A DNA stretch of 64,000 bases from Streptococcus sanguinis SK49 (GCF_000212815.1 NZ_GL890985.1:1130816-1194815); one strand, 5' to 3'. Numbered from the stretch's first letter, positions 1 through 8,598 are shown. Numbers and translations are program-made. The notes: generated by a model not told the origin, from the sequence alone.

Positions 1-17
1 TAATCCTAAAATAATAT

Positions 18-26
18 GCTATAATA
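18..26 (+). promoter_or_regulatory. Extended -10 promoter element
   Basis: The sequence TGCTATAAT is an extended -10 element. It lies 27 bases before the first gene, whose ribosome site is the AAGGA/AAAGGG stretch at 36-45. The -35 region would fall at or beyond the window edge. Confidence 0.55.
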
Positions 27-53
27 AATAAAAATAAGGAAAGGGATGTGTAT

Positions 54-1001
54 ATGTTTAAATCTCGTATGTTGGATGCTATCAAGCAATCGCGTTATAT
101 TCCGCCGATTTGGTTAGCTATCTTGATTGCTATTGGCTTTGTTTATGGAGGAGGAATTTTAAGTTTTGTCGGAATGTTGCCAATCGGTATCATTGTCGGA
201 CTCTTATTTGGCTTTGCAGATCCGACGATTAATCGGACAGAAGCAATGGCAGACATTAGTCACTATACGGTCTTTTTTCAGCTAGCTGGTTTCTTCTTTA
301 TCGCCCTAGCAGTTTTCCTCTGGGTTCGGTATCGTGAGAAGCGTCCTTTTTCTAGTTTGGGATTCTATAAACAAGACTGGTTCAAAAATCTCCTCAAAGG
401 CTTCCTTATTGGAGCCGTTCAGTTTTCACTGGTTGTTGTCTTGCTCTTGGTAACGGGGACAGGCAGTCTGAAATTAGGTCAGTTTAATTTACAGTCTTTG
501 ATTTTTGTCCTAGCTATCATTCCTTTCTGGATTCTCCAAGGTGGGACAGAAGAGCTAGTGACGCGTGGTTGGCTCTTTCCAGCAGTTAGTGCTAAGTCAA
601 ATATCTTCGTTGGTATCTTGATTTCTAGTGCTCTATTCGGGGCACTGCACCTCTTTAACCCTGGTGTGACCATTCTTTCTATTGTCAATATCGTGCTAGA
701 CGGTATCTTTGCTTGTTTCCTTATGCTCAAGTATGATAATATGTGGGTACTGGCTGGTATGCACGGCGCTTGGAATTTTGTGCAAGGAAATATCTATGGC
801 ATTCAGGTCAGTGGTCAAGGAGCATCTACCTCTATCTTGAACTATAGCTCACAATCTTCTGTGGATTTATTGTCCGGTGGAGCTTTTGGTGCTGAAGGAT
901 CTATTTTTGCCAGTATCGTCCTGATTGGCTGCATTGCCTATCTCTACTGGTCACTTAAAAAAGAAAATCGCCTGCCTCAGGCGCTAATCTTTAAGAAATA
1001 A
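54..1001 (+). CDS. CPBP family intramembrane metalloprotease (Abi-type)
   Basis: This encodes a polytopic membrane protein of about 315 residues with roughly eight hydrophobic segments. The three CPBP (CAAX protease and bacteriocin-processing) motifs are present: EE-x3-R at residues 166-171 (EELVTR), F-x3-H ending at His199 (FGALH) and H-x3-N at 237-241 (HGAWN). These residues form the glutamate/histidine active site of Rce1-like intramembrane proteases. In lactic streptococci such proteins act in bacteriocin self-immunity or surface-protein processing; the substrate here cannot be read from the sequence. ATG 54 is preferred over GTG 48 because the AAGGA-rich ribosome site is then better spaced. 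A terminator follows. Confidence 0.85.
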   Translation: MFKSRMLDAIKQSRYIPPIWLAILIAIGFVYGGGILSFVGMLPIGIIVGLLFGFADPTINRTEAMADISHYTVFFQLAGFFFIALAVFLWVRYREKRPFSSLGFYKQDWFKNLLKGFLIGAVQFSLVVVLLLVTGTGSLKLGQFNLQSLIFVLAIIPFWILQGGTEELVTRGWLFPAVSAKSNIFVGILISSALFGALHLFNPGVTILSIVNIVLDGIFACFLMLKYDNMWVLAGMHGAWNFVQGNIYGIQVSGQGASTSILNYSSQSSVDLLSGGAFGAEGSIFASIVLIGCIAYLYWSLKKENRLPQALIFKK

Positions 1002-1008
1002 CCATTCC

Positions 1009-1032
1009 GCCTAGTTTAGCTGGGCTTTTTTT
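1009..1032 (+). terminator. Rho-independent terminator after the CPBP gene
   Basis: A six-base stem (GCCTAG/CTGGGC, one wobble) with a five-base loop is followed by seven T residues. Confidence 0.7.
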
Positions 1033-1125
1033 ATGTCTTTTAACGAGATGTGTGACTAGGGACAGAAGATGGTAGAAGCGTGGCCATTCTACCTACACCC
1101 AAATCCAGAGAAAATAGGGCAAATA

Positions 1126-1134
1126 TGGTAAAAT
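1126..1134 (+). promoter_or_regulatory. Extended -10 element of uvrB
   Basis: TGGTAAAAT is an extended -10 sequence 28 bases before the uvrB start codon. No strong -35 box precedes it. Confidence 0.45.
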
Positions 1135-1162
1135 GATAGAAGCACAATTTGAGGAATAAAAG

Positions 1163-3151
1163 ATGATTAACAGAATAACAGATAATAAATTTGAATTGGT
1201 TTCCAAGTACGAGCCTTCAGGAGATCAGCCCCAGGCTATCGAGCAGTTGGTGGATAACATCGAGGGGGGCGAGAAGGCCCAGATTCTTATGGGAGCGACT
1301 GGTACTGGTAAGACCTATACCATGAGTCAGGTTATCGCTCAGGTCAACAAGCCGACTCTGGTGATCGCCCATAATAAGACCCTGGCCGGCCAACTTTATG
1401 GTGAGTTTAAGGAGTTCTTCCCCAATAACGCGGTGGAATACTTCGTTTCCTACTATGATTACTACCAGCCTGAGGCCTATGTGCCTTCCAGCGATACTTA
1501 TATCGAAAAGGATAGCTCGGTCAATGACGAGATTGATAAGCTCCGTCACTCAGCGACATCAGCCCTCTTGGAGCGTAACGATGTGATTGTCGTGGCTTCG
1601 GTCTCTTGTATCTATGGTCTGGGATCGCCTAAGGAATACTCTGACAGCGTGGTAAGCCTACGTCCAGGCCTAGAGATTTCCCGTGACAAGCTGCTTAATG
1701 ATCTGGTAGATATCCAGTTTGAGCGCAATGACATTGACTTTCAGCGGGGGAAATTCCGGGTTCGTGGTGATGTGGTGGAGATTTTCCCAGCTTCTCGGGA
1801 TGAGCATGCCTTTCGGGTAGAGTTTTTCGGAGATGAGATTGACCGGATTCGTGAGGTTGAAGCCTTGACAGGCCGAGTCTTGGGTGAGGTGGATCATTTG
1901 GCCATCTTCCCAGCCACCCACTTCGTGACCAATGAAGACCACATGGAAGTAGCCATTGCTAAAATTCAGGCCGAGCTTGAGGAGCAGCTTGCTATCTTTG
2001 AGAAGGAAGGCAAGCTTCTGGAAGCCCAGCGCTTGAAGCAGCGCACGGAGTATGATATCGAAATGCTGCGCGAGATGGGCTATACGAATGGTGTTGAGAA
2101 CTATTCTCGCCATATGGATGGTCGAAGCGAAGGAGAGCCGCCTTATACCCTTCTGGACTTTTTCCCTGATGACTTCTTGATTATGATTGACGAGAGTCAC
2201 ATGACCATGGGACAGATTCGGGGCATGTACAATGGTGACCGCTCTCGTAAGGAGATGCTGGTTAATTATGGTTTCCGCCTGCCGTCTGCCTTGGACAACC
2301 GTCCGCTGCGCCGGGAGGAGTTTGAGAGCCATGTTCACCAGATTGTCTATGTATCGGCTACGCCGGGTGACTATGAGAAAGAGCAGACGGATACTGTTAT
2401 TGAGCAGATTATCCGGCCGACTGGGCTTCTGGATCCAGAGGTGGAAGTCCGCCCAACTATGGGGCAGATTGATGACCTTTTGGGAGAAATTAATGCCCGT
2501 GTCGAAAAGAATGAGCGAACCTTTATCACAACCCTGACCAAGAAAATGGCGGAAGACTTGACGGACTACTTCAAGGAAATGGGTGTCAAAGTCAAGTACA
2601 TGCACTCAGATATCAAGACCTTGGAACGGACCGAGATTATTCGAGACCTGCGCTTGGGTGTCTTTGACGTTCTGGTTGGGATTAACCTACTGCGCGAGGG
2701 AATCGACGTTCCAGAGGTTAGTCTGGTGGCAATTCTTGATGCAGACAAGGAAGGTTTCCTCCGCAACGAGCGTGGCCTGATCCAAACCATTGGACGGGCA
2801 GCCCGCAATAGTGAAGGACATGTGATTATGTATGCGGACACCATAACCCAGTCCATGCAGCGCGCTATTGATGAAACTGCCCGCCGTCGGGCAATCCAGA
2901 TGGCTTATAATGAAGAGCATGGCATTGTACCGCAGACCATTAAGAAAGAAATCCGTGACCTGATCAGTGTGACCAAGGCTGCCTTGCCAGACAAGGAAGA
3001 AACTGTCGAAATCGAAAGCCTCAACAAGCAAGAACGCAAGGACATGATTAAGAAACTGGAAGGTCAGATGCAAGAAGCTGCTGGACTTCTCGACTTCGAA
3101 CTAGCTGCACAGATTCGCGATATGATTCTGGAAATAAAAGCGATGGATTAG
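1163..3151 (+). CDS. uvrB: Excinuclease ABC subunit B (UvrB)
   Basis: UvrB is the helicase-like damage-verification subunit of nucleotide excision repair; it is loaded by UvrA and recruits UvrC. The 662-residue length matches the family. Visible features are the Walker A motif GATGTGKT near residue 45, the damage-probing beta-hairpin region [12 protein letters not shown] near residues 92-103, the IDESH Walker B motif near 338, helicase motifs V and VI ([12 protein letters not shown] and QTIGRAAR) and a C-terminal UVR domain that contacts UvrC. The start has a GAGG ribosome site ten bases upstream. It is monocistronic here; uvrC lies 50 kb away. Confidence 0.98.
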   Translation: MINRITDNKFELVSKYEPSGDQPQAIEQLVDNIEGGEKAQILMGATGTGKTYTMSQVIAQVNKPTLVIAHNKTLAGQLYGEFKEFFPNNAVEYFVSYYDYYQPEAYVPSSDTYIEKDSSVNDEIDKLRHSATSALLERNDVIVVASVSCIYGLGSPKEYSDSVVSLRPGLEISRDKLLNDLVDIQFERNDIDFQRGKFRVRGDVVEIFPASRDEHAFRVEFFGDEIDRIREVEALTGRVLGEVDHLAIFPATHFVTNEDHMEVAIAKIQAELEEQLAIFEKEGKLLEAQRLKQRTEYDIEMLREMGYTNGVENYSRHMDGRSEGEPPYTLLDFFPDDFLIMIDESHMTMGQIRGMYNGDRSRKEMLVNYGFRLPSALDNRPLRREEFESHVHQIVYVSATPGDYEKEQTDTVIEQIIRPTGLLDPEVEVRPTMGQIDDLLGEINARVEKNERTFITTLTKKMAEDLTDYFKEMGVKVKYMHSDIKTLERTEIIRDLRLGVFDVLVGINLLREGIDVPEVSLVAILDADKEGFLRNERGLIQTIGRAARNSEGHVIMYADTITQSMQRAIDETARRRAIQMAYNEEHGIVPQTIKKEIRDLISVTKAALPDKEETVEIESLNKQERKDMIKKLEGQMQEAAGLLDFELAAQIRDMILEIKAMD

Positions 3152-3257
3152 AAAATATAGTTAGCACCAAAGTTGCAAGCTAAGCTCTTAATTGCTTCTC
3201 TAGTCAATGAGTCACTATGTGAAAAAAAGTTAGAGAAGTTTAAGTGGGGGAATTGAA

Positions 3258-4034
3258 GTGAAAAAGGATTTAATTAAACTAATATTTATTTTCTTTATTT
3301 CAATTTTTGTCATAGGCATGTTACCTATAGTTCAATTTATTTGGGCATTTATGCCGACAAAACTTGTTACAAAAGAGGAAAAGCAGCATATTGAATATGT
3401 TGTGAACACAGCTTTTGAAGATAATTTAGGATTGAAGGTTAAGAACATAGAGATTCCAACTTGGGTTAGCCATGTTTCTTATGAATATGATGTAAAAGTT
3501 CAATTGACAGAAGGTGCAGACAAAATTTTAACAGATAAGTTAGAAGAAGGGACTTTTTCCTATTACGCTAATAGTGACGATGAACCATCTTCGATAGTAA
3601 AAGATCTTATATTTTCTTCTGTCTTAGATACAAATTCTCACCCTATGCTGAATGCCTTATATTTTGATAAAGAGTCTGTTCTAAAGCCAGTGAAATTTAA
3701 GGAGCTGAGAACAGATTTAGATTACGATGTAACTGATGACCCAAAAGGGTTTTATCGTGATTTGGTTCAAATTAAAAAAGAACTAAAGTATAATCCCAAG
3801 ACAGAGAAGTATGAAGTATCGGCAGAAGAAATAAAGGATTTGAGAAAAGATTTCATTCGTTTATCGGAAAATTACGAGGTTCTGTTGTTTTTCGATCTAT
3901 ATCTGGAAGGAGATATTCCTGAAGGTGCGAGTTTAAGTGACTATATTGATTTTACTAGCTTACCCAAAAATGTTTATGTAGTTGTTTGGGGAGAAAATGG
4001 GAAATTAGATAGCAATGGTTTTCAGGCAGAATGA
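3258..4034 (+). CDS. Hypothetical membrane-anchored protein
   Basis: This is a 258-residue protein I do not recognise. A hydrophobic N-terminal segment (residues 5-30) looks like a signal anchor, since no lipobox cysteine follows. The rest is hydrophilic and acidic with many Lys, Glu and Asp, so it is probably exposed outside the membrane. Translation appears to start at GTG 3258, with GGGGG at 3246-3250 as ribosome site. Base composition is AT-richer than uvrB before it, which fits an accessory gene. Confidence 0.6.
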   Translation: MKKDLIKLIFIFFISIFVIGMLPIVQFIWAFMPTKLVTKEEKQHIEYVVNTAFEDNLGLKVKNIEIPTWVSHVSYEYDVKVQLTEGADKILTDKLEEGTFSYYANSDDEPSSIVKDLIFSSVLDTNSHPMLNALYFDKESVLKPVKFKELRTDLDYDVTDDPKGFYRDLVQIKKELKYNPKTEKYEVSAEEIKDLRKDFIRLSENYEVLLFFDLYLEGDIPEGASLSDYIDFTSLPKNVYVVVWGENGKLDSNGFQAE

Positions 4035-4156
4035 TTTAGATGGCGATACTACATTTTGAATTGAATTAAGAACAATATAAAAATGATTTATTACTTAAAA
4101 ATTGATAATTCGTATAAAGTTTGAATATCTATTTAGAAATAAACAAGGAGCACTAT

Positions 4157-4702
4157 ATGCGTTATGCACTTTTACTCCGCGGCATCAATGTTGGCGGAAA
4201 AAACAAGGTCGTTATGGCTGATTTGAAGAAAGATTTGGCTGGGTTGGGTTTTGAAAATCCAGTTTCCTACATCAATAGCGGCAATCTTTTCTTTGATAGC
4301 GAGGAGCGGGAGGAGAGGATTCGGGAGATCTTGTCGGCTTATTTCAGTCGGTCTTACGATTTTCCGCTGCCTTTTGTCCTTGTCAGCTCTGCCATGCTTG
4401 AAAAAGAAATAGCCAATCTTCCTGCTTGGTGGCAGGATGAAACAGCCTTTCGGCGAGATGTTCTCTTTTATCTGCCGGAGACAGACAGGGAGAGTGTCCA
4501 AGAGCTGGCAGGCAGTTGGGCAAATGACAAGGAGCAACTGCATTTTGGGCAGACGGCTTTCTTTTATAGCAATGCTGACCAAGCGGACTATCTCAAGTCC
4601 AACTACCATAAGAAACTGCTCAAATCTAGTTTCTACAAGCAACTGACTATCCGAAATGGCAAGACTTTTCAGAAGATTGTGGAGTTGGTGAATGAGAAGT
4701 AA
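4157..4702 (+). CDS. DUF1697 family protein
   Basis: A 181-residue soluble protein beginning RYALLLRGINVGGKNK, the hallmark opening of the DUF1697 family, with the typical YINSGNLFF motif near residue 40. The family is widespread and has no assigned biochemical role. ATG 4157 is chosen because AAGGAG lies at 4145-4150; an upstream in-frame start at 4121 lacks this. The 3' end overlaps the next gene by eleven bases, which suggests translational coupling. Confidence 0.85.
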   Translation: MRYALLLRGINVGGKNKVVMADLKKDLAGLGFENPVSYINSGNLFFDSEEREERIREILSAYFSRSYDFPLPFVLVSSAMLEKEIANLPAWWQDETAFRRDVLFYLPETDRESVQELAGSWANDKEQLHFGQTAFFYSNADQADYLKSNYHKKLLKSSFYKQLTIRNGKTFQKIVELVNEK

Positions 4703-5228
4703 GACCAAAAAGAAAAATAAAAACAAAAGAAAAGCAAAAGTTCAGGGGAATAATTTTAGTCTTTGGTTGGAAAAACATCGGGTAGTAGAAGCTTTTTTAA
4801 ATTTTTTAGTCTTAATAGTTGTTGCGATTGGTGTGGGATATTTAACTTTTGGTAATGAGAGCATTCCTGCTCCACTTCGTCATTTGAACTATATTACTCC
4901 TTTATATGTAAACTTGGTCCTCTTGGTGCTTATTCCTTATTATTCTCGATTTGGTAGATTGAGAAAAGAAGGATTTACTTCTCTGAAGGTTTTAGCGGAA
5001 GGATTTCTTTATCTGAACGGGCCGGTTTTCTTAATCCATTATTTTATAGGAATTCGGTCAAAAGGTGGAAAACATTTTGCACCACCTCTAATCAGTTTGG
5101 ATTCTCGCTATGTTTGGTTTCCGATTGCAACTTATATCCTATTTTTTTCAATAGCTGGGCTTGCAACTCTTATTGCTATTTATATAGAAAGGAAGAAGAA
5201 ATGTCACGTTCCCAAGAAACAATCCTAA
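4692..5228 (+). CDS. Hypothetical four-helix membrane protein
   Basis: A 178-residue protein with a very basic N-terminus (Lys/Arg/Asn-rich, residues 1-18) followed by about four hydrophobic segments near residues 35-57, 72-92, 100-118 and 140-162, and a basic tail. I cannot assign a family. It overlaps the DUF1697 gene upstream by 11 bases and the Nudix gene downstream by 28 bases, so the three are probably one transcript. The positive-inside rule places both ends in the cytoplasm. Confidence 0.7.
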   Translation: MRSKTKKKNKNKRKAKVQGNNFSLWLEKHRVVEAFLNFLVLIVVAIGVGYLTFGNESIPAPLRHLNYITPLYVNLVLLVLIPYYSRFGRLRKEGFTSLKVLAEGFLYLNGPVFLIHYFIGIRSKGGKHFAPPLISLDSRYVWFPIATYILFFSIAGLATLIAIYIERKKKCHVPKKQS

Positions 5229-5668
5229 CAAACATCTGCCTTGTTGAAGATAAGGCGCGTGGTAAAGTCCTAATGCAGTATCGCTCTCCTGAGCGCTATC
5301 CTTGGTCTGGATATGCTTTTCCGGGTGGTCATATTGAAAAGGGAGAATCTCTCAATGATTCAGTTGTCCGTGAGATTTTAGAGGAAACGGGGTTGACTAT
5401 TTCTCATCCGAAATTGGTTGGGGTTAAGAACTGGCATACGGATGAAGGGGTTCGCTACATCGTCTTTTGTTACAAAGCGACTGAATTTTCTGGTCAGATT
5501 CATTCGACTGAAGAGGGCGAGATCTCTTGGGTAGACAAGGAAACCCTGCCACAGCTGGACTTGGCCTACGATATGTTAGAACTTCTGCGTATGATGGAAG
5601 ATGAGGAACTGTCAGAATATTACTATCCTGAGCGTATCGAAGGTGGTTGGCGCAAGAGTATGTATTAA
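5201..5668 (+). CDS. Nudix hydrolase, MutX/8-oxo-dGTPase-like
   Basis: A 155-residue protein of the Nudix superfamily, which hydrolyses nucleoside diphosphates linked to another group. The Nudix box G-x5-E-x7-REUxEExGU is complete near residues 44-66 (GHIEKGE ... REILEETGL), and AFPGGH precedes it. Size and sequence resemble streptococcal MutX, which removes oxidised dGTP; substrate assignment is inferred. ATG 5201 is chosen because GGAAG at 5191-5195 precedes it and the Nudix fold starts right after. The last six codons (WRKSMY-stop) recur at 6064-6084. Confidence 0.85.
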   Translation: MSRSQETILTNICLVEDKARGKVLMQYRSPERYPWSGYAFPGGHIEKGESLNDSVVREILEETGLTISHPKLVGVKNWHTDEGVRYIVFCYKATEFSGQIHSTEEGEISWVDKETLPQLDLAYDMLELLRMMEDEELSEYYYPERIEGGWRKSMY

Positions 5669-5671
5669 AAA
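5647..5671 (+). repeat. Direct repeat, copy 1 (3' end of Nudix gene)
   Basis: A 25-base unit starting TTGGCGCAAGAGTATGTA matches 6063-6087 at 24 of 25 positions, the mismatch being T/C at a third codon position. In both places it encodes WRKSMY and a stop. Confidence 0.9.
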
Positions 5672-5721
5672 ATGTTTCCTTTTGTGTCTGAAGTGCAAAG
5701 ATAGAAAGGTGGATGACTGTC

Positions 5722-6084
5722 ATGATTTCATTATGGATTGCTATTGTTGCATTTTTTCTTTTGGGCCTAAACCATTTTTTCCTTCTAGAAATGCTGGATT
5801 CGGTTTGAGATTTCCATTTGCTTTTCATACTTTAAAAGGATGGAAGCAGAGCCAATCTAGGTTTTATAGATCAGTGATTTTGCTTAATTTGCTCATTTTT
5901 CTTTATTCTTTGTACACAGATTTAAACGAGAATAGGGTCTTGGTCTTGTCAATTATTAGTATTGTATTTTCTGGAATATTAATTTTTTTAATTTCTTTTA
6001 AAGAATAGTTTGATTGTTTTATCAGTGATTTTTATAGCGACTATCTATCATTTGAAAGCCGATTGGCGCAAGAGTATGTACTAA
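5722..6084 (+). pseudogene. Broken small membrane protein gene
   Basis: A reading frame opens at ATG 5722 after an AAAGGTGG site at 5705-5712 and encodes a hydrophobic helix (starting MISLWIAIVAFFLLGLNHFF), but stops at TGA 5806-5808. Hydrophobic coding sense then continues in another frame until TAG 6006-6008 (RSVILLNLLIFLYSLYTD region), and a last hydrophobic stretch (SLIVLSVIFIATIYHLK) is in the first frame, ending in WRKSMY-stop at 6084. The simplest reading is a membrane protein of about 120 residues broken by two frameshifts. A 28-residue intact peptide from 5722 is possible but less likely. I do not recognise the family. Confidence 0.5.
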
Positions 6085-6087
6085 AAA
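6063..6087 (+). repeat. Direct repeat, copy 2
   Basis: Second copy of the 25-base unit at 5647-5671, just before the terminator. It is in frame with the last segment of the broken membrane gene. Confidence 0.9.
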
Positions 6088-6122
6088 GACTGACTAGGTC
6101 GGGGCCTAATCAGTCTTTTTCT
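6085..6122 (+). terminator. Bidirectional terminator between Nudix region and niaR
   Basis: An 11-base stem (GACTGACTAGG with CCTAATCAGTC, one wobble) has A residues on its left and TTTTT on its right. It can end transcription from both sides. Confidence 0.8.
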
Positions 6123-6128
6123 TGCTTG

Positions 6129-6644
6129 TTATTTATCCTGTAAAAATCCTAGGTCTCTCAAGGCAGATTCTACATAGTCCAAATCCTGCTGGGAGTCGGC
6201 TTGTACTAGGTGATAGTGGACTCCATCTGTCAGCTCAGATAAGGGGCGAAAGGCACAGGAAGCGACCTGTTGGAGAAAATGCTGGACATCTCGGCGGCAG
6301 GTCAGCTTTAGGTAAGTCTGGATTTCACCGTAAACTGGATGCTCAATCAAAATAGTCTGCACGCGGCCGCCATTATCAACGATAGCCAGCAGCTCAGCTT
6401 CCATATCCTCAGCCCTATGCTGAACCTTGAAGAGCTGATGAAAAGCTGTGCTTTCTTGGCGGTCTTTATAAAGATAGCCACGGTTGGTTGAGAGGATGGG
6501 AGCACCATCAGCCCGCAAGAGGGCAATATCTTGCACGATAATCTGCCTGGTCACATGGAAATGTTCAGCCAGTGACTGGCCATTGAGGGCAGCAGATGAT
6601 GTTTTCAAAAGGTTTAATAGTTCTTCTCGTCTTTGCTTGGTCAT
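6129..6644 (-). CDS. niaR: NiaR-type niacin-responsive repressor (HTH plus 3H domain)
   Basis: A 171-residue transcription factor. An N-terminal DeoR-like helix-turn-helix (residues 1-55, with LAEHFHVTRQIIVQDI) is followed by a 3H domain carrying the expected histidines (VQHRAEDMEAEL, IEHPVYGEI, DGVHYHLV). NiaR proteins use nicotinic acid as corepressor to shut off NAD-precursor uptake genes. It lies directly downstream of niaX on the same strand, so it probably controls its own operon. The start at 6644 gives the family N-terminus (MTKQRREELL); a TTG at 6662 is the alternative. Confidence 0.88.
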   Translation of the reverse strand: MTKQRREELLNLLKTSSAALNGQSLAEHFHVTRQIIVQDIALLRADGAPILSTNRGYLYKDRQESTAFHQLFKVQHRAEDMEAELLAIVDNGGRVQTILIEHPVYGEIQTYLKLTCRRDVQHFLQQVASCAFRPLSELTDGVHYHLVQADSQQDLDYVESALRDLGFLQDK

Positions 6645-6682
6645 AGCTTCATTGTAAACCAAAAGTCAGGAATCTTCAAGCT

Positions 6683-7207
6683 CTAGCGAATCTTTTTCAG
6701 CGCTTGATAAATGAACTTAGCAATGACAAAGTCGACCATACTATGGATGATCGTACCAAGTCCAACCAGACCAAATAAGATATAGAAAGCATTAGCAGGA
6801 TAGGCAGACGTTGTGTAAAAGAGGATGCAGACGGCCACTTCGCCAAAGGCATGAATCAAGGCTAGTAGGAAATTAAATATCCAAGCCTTCTTCTGGCTGT
6901 CCAGTGTGTCCGGGTGCTTTTGCAGATAAAGAGCGCCGATGCTAGCAAAGAGCAAGTGGGACAGAGCTCTAAGCGTGATGATAAAAGGAAGCCCAGACAT
7001 TCCAAATCCAATAGCAGAACCAATCACGACAATTACTGTCATGAGAGGGGAAATAAACATGGCCAAAAAGATAGCGACATGGCTGGCTAAGGTGAAGGAG
7101 GCGGGCGGTATGACAATTTTAATCGGCATAACTAGCGGGATAACAATGGCTAGTGCAGTCAAAAAAGCAGTTAGTGTCATAAACTGATTTTTAGATCTTG
7201 GTTTCAT
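6683..7207 (-). CDS. niaX: NiaX, niacin-specific ECF transporter S component
   Basis: A 174-residue integral membrane protein with about five or six hydrophobic segments. The alanine-rich first helix (TLTAFLTALAIVIPLVMP) and the conserved loop before helix two fit S components of energy-coupling-factor transporters. These bind vitamin outside the cell and need shared EcfA-A'-T subunits, which are not in this window. Niacin specificity is inferred from the adjacent niaR. An AAGGAG site precedes the start. Confidence 0.82.
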   Translation of the reverse strand: MKPRSKNQFMTLTAFLTALAIVIPLVMPIKIVIPPASFTLASHVAIFLAMFISPLMTVIVVIGSAIGFGMSGLPFIITLRALSHLLFASIGALYLQKHPDTLDSQKKAWIFNFLLALIHAFGEVAVCILFYTTSAYPANAFYILFGLVGLGTIIHSMVDFVIAKFIYQALKKIR

Positions 7208-7230
7208 AGTGACTCCTTTTTATCTGTATA

Positions 7231-7242
7231 TACACTAGTATA
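7231..7242. promoter_or_regulatory. Candidate NiaR operator
   Basis: TACACTAGTATA is an imperfect palindrome (five of six pairs) centred on CTAG. It overlaps the -10 box of the niaX promoter, where a repressor would block transcription. Assignment to NiaR is inferred from position only. Confidence 0.45.
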
Positions 7243-7268
7243 GTACACTGTTTTTGCTGAAAGGTCAA
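7240..7268 (-). promoter_or_regulatory. niaX-niaR promoter
   Basis: On the minus strand TTGACC (7263-7268) and TACTAT (7240-7245) are separated by 17 bases, about 35 bases before the niaX start codon. Confidence 0.75.
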
Positions 7269-7294
7269 GACCTGTAGGAAATCCTAAAAGAGAT

Positions 7295-7323
7295 TTGTCA
7301 AAATCCTTAAAATAGCTTATACT
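7295..7323 (+). promoter_or_regulatory. Promoter upstream of the PhnA-like gene
   Basis: TTGTCA (7295-7300) and TATACT (7318-7323) are separated by 17 bases. The implied leader of about 150 bases shows no recognisable riboswitch. Confidence 0.6.
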
Positions 7324-7481
7324 AGAAAGGTGTGGAAATAGGAGAAAACTAGATTTTTAGGATTTAGTTGACCTTCACATCGATTAGTGTTCTGCTGGAC
7401 TTGAAAAATGAAAGAAGAGCTTGATCATATATAGAAGGCTGGTATGGAAATTTAGCAGCCTTGACTAGAAATGGAGAAAAA

Positions 7482-7820
7482 ATGAACAACTTACCAAACT
7501 GCCCCAAATGTAATTCAGAGTATGTCTACGAAGATGGAACGCTCTTGGTTTGTCCAGAATGCGCCTATGAGTGGAATCCTGCTGAGGTTCAAGAAGCAGA
7601 AGAAGGCCCAGTAGCGATTGATGCTAATGGCAATAAGCTGGCAGATGGCGACACAGTTACCTTGATTAAGGATCTGAAAGTCAAAGGTGCACCTAAGGAT
7701 CTCAAGCAAGGAACGCGCGTGAAAAATATCCGCATCGTGGAAGGTGACCATAATATTGACTGTAAGATTGACGGCTTCGGTGCGATGAAGCTCAAGTCAG
7801 AGTTTGTTAAGAAAATTTGA
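7482..7820 (+). CDS. PhnA/YjdM-like zinc-ribbon protein
   Basis: A 112-residue soluble protein. The N-terminus has a four-cysteine zinc ribbon (CPKC at residues 6-9 and CPEC near 24-27); the C-terminal half ([16 protein letters not shown] onward) is the SH3-like PhnA domain. Despite the name, the family is not shown to be part of phosphonate breakdown in most bacteria and its role is unclear. ATG 7482 is chosen because it gives the compact family start and follows GGAG. The gene ends seven bases before the membrane protein gene. Confidence 0.88.
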   Translation: MNNLPNCPKCNSEYVYEDGTLLVCPECAYEWNPAEVQEAEEGPVAIDANGNKLADGDTVTLIKDLKVKGAPKDLKQGTRVKNIRIVEGDHNIDCKIDGFGAMKLKSEFVKKI

Positions 7821-7827
7821 GGTCTTT

Positions 7828-8460
7828 ATGAATCGCAGTTTTATCTTAATTTATCGAATTATTCTGTTTATTCTAGCCTTTTTGGGTGTGTATCTGGAAA
7901 TCACTAAGTATGGCGTGGGCATGCTCATGTACTATACGGTTCTGTCCAATCTCTTGGTTCTGCTCTTTACGGGCTATCTGATCTATCTGATGATGAGACC
8001 TGGCGATGCTTGGAAGGCGCCGAAAATCTTGAGAATCAAGGGTGGGGTGACCATGTCCATCATGATTACTTGTGTCGTTTATCACCTTTTACTGGCTCCG
8101 ATTGCGACAGATTTTTACCGTCTAGAGAATTTTCTGTGTCATTATATAGTACCCTTGGCGTTTCTTCTGGATACAGTAATCTTTGACAAGTCGCGCCAGT
8201 ACCGTTGGTTTGATCCGATTTCTTGGACAAGTGTGCCCTTGGTCTACATGGCCTTTGCCCTCTTTAATGGCTTTTTCTTGAAAATAGATATTCCAAGGTC
8301 TAAGGATAATCCATTTCCTTACTTTTTCCTCAATGTCTTTAAGAAAGGCTGGCCTTATGTCATCCAGATGTGTCTGATTATCTTTGCAGCCTATCTGGTA
8401 TTTGGCTTTGTCTTTTACGGGATAAAATCTATCTCTTTCTCAAAGAAGAAGACTTCCTAG
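7828..8460 (+). CDS. Pr6Pr family membrane protein
   Basis: A 210-residue membrane protein with about six hydrophobic helices. The arrangement, with a YTVLSNLLV segment in helix two, MITCVVYHLLLAP in helix three and ENFLCHYIVPLAFLLDTVIF in helix four, matches the Pr6Pr (FAR-17a/AIG1-like) family, whose conserved Thr/His residues are a proposed active site in distant eukaryotic FAHFA hydrolases. Function in streptococci is unknown. It follows the PhnA-like gene after seven bases and is probably cotranscribed. Confidence 0.7.
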   Translation: MNRSFILIYRIILFILAFLGVYLEITKYGVGMLMYYTVLSNLLVLLFTGYLIYLMMRPGDAWKAPKILRIKGGVTMSIMITCVVYHLLLAPIATDFYRLENFLCHYIVPLAFLLDTVIFDKSRQYRWFDPISWTSVPLVYMAFALFNGFFLKIDIPRSKDNPFPYFFLNVFKKGWPYVIQMCLIIFAAYLVFGFVFYGIKSISFSKKKTS

Positions 8461-8480
8461 AGACAGGTACTTGTAGATGA

Positions 8481-8507
8481 AAAAAACAGATTTTATCTGC
8501 TTTTTTA
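8481..8507 (+). terminator. Terminator after the Pr6Pr gene
   Basis: A short stem CAGAT/ATCTG, extended by A/T pairs, is followed by a T run. Confidence 0.55.
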
Positions 8508-8525
8508 TTTTGCTTCGATTTTTTC

Positions 8526-8554
8526 TTGCCAATATCAGATTTGTATGATATAGT
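8526..8554 (+). promoter_or_regulatory. Promoter of the Slr-type gene
   Basis: TTGCCA (8526-8531) and TATAGT (8549-8554) are separated by 17 bases. Two zinc-repressor boxes lie immediately downstream. Confidence 0.65.
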
Positions 8555-8565
8555 TAACTAGTTAA
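8554..8565. promoter_or_regulatory. AdcR operator 1 of the Slr-type gene
   Basis: TTAACTAGTTAA is a perfect palindrome matching the streptococcal AdcR consensus TTAACYRGTTAA. It begins at the last base of the -10 box, where zinc-loaded AdcR would block initiation. Confidence 0.88.
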
Positions 8566-8568
8566 TGA

Positions 8569-8580
8569 TTAACTGGTTAA
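8569..8580. promoter_or_regulatory. AdcR operator 2 of the Slr-type gene
   Basis: TTAACTGGTTAA matches the AdcR consensus. It is spaced three bases from the first box and ends seven bases before the ribosome site. Confidence 0.85.
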
Positions 8581-8598
8581 ACAAAAAAGGAGGAAAGA

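Noticed and set aside
1670..2605. Long open frame on the minus strand inside uvrB (311 codons)
   Set aside because: It mirrors the uvrB codons, has no ribosome site or recognisable domain, and uvrB itself is complete and certain.
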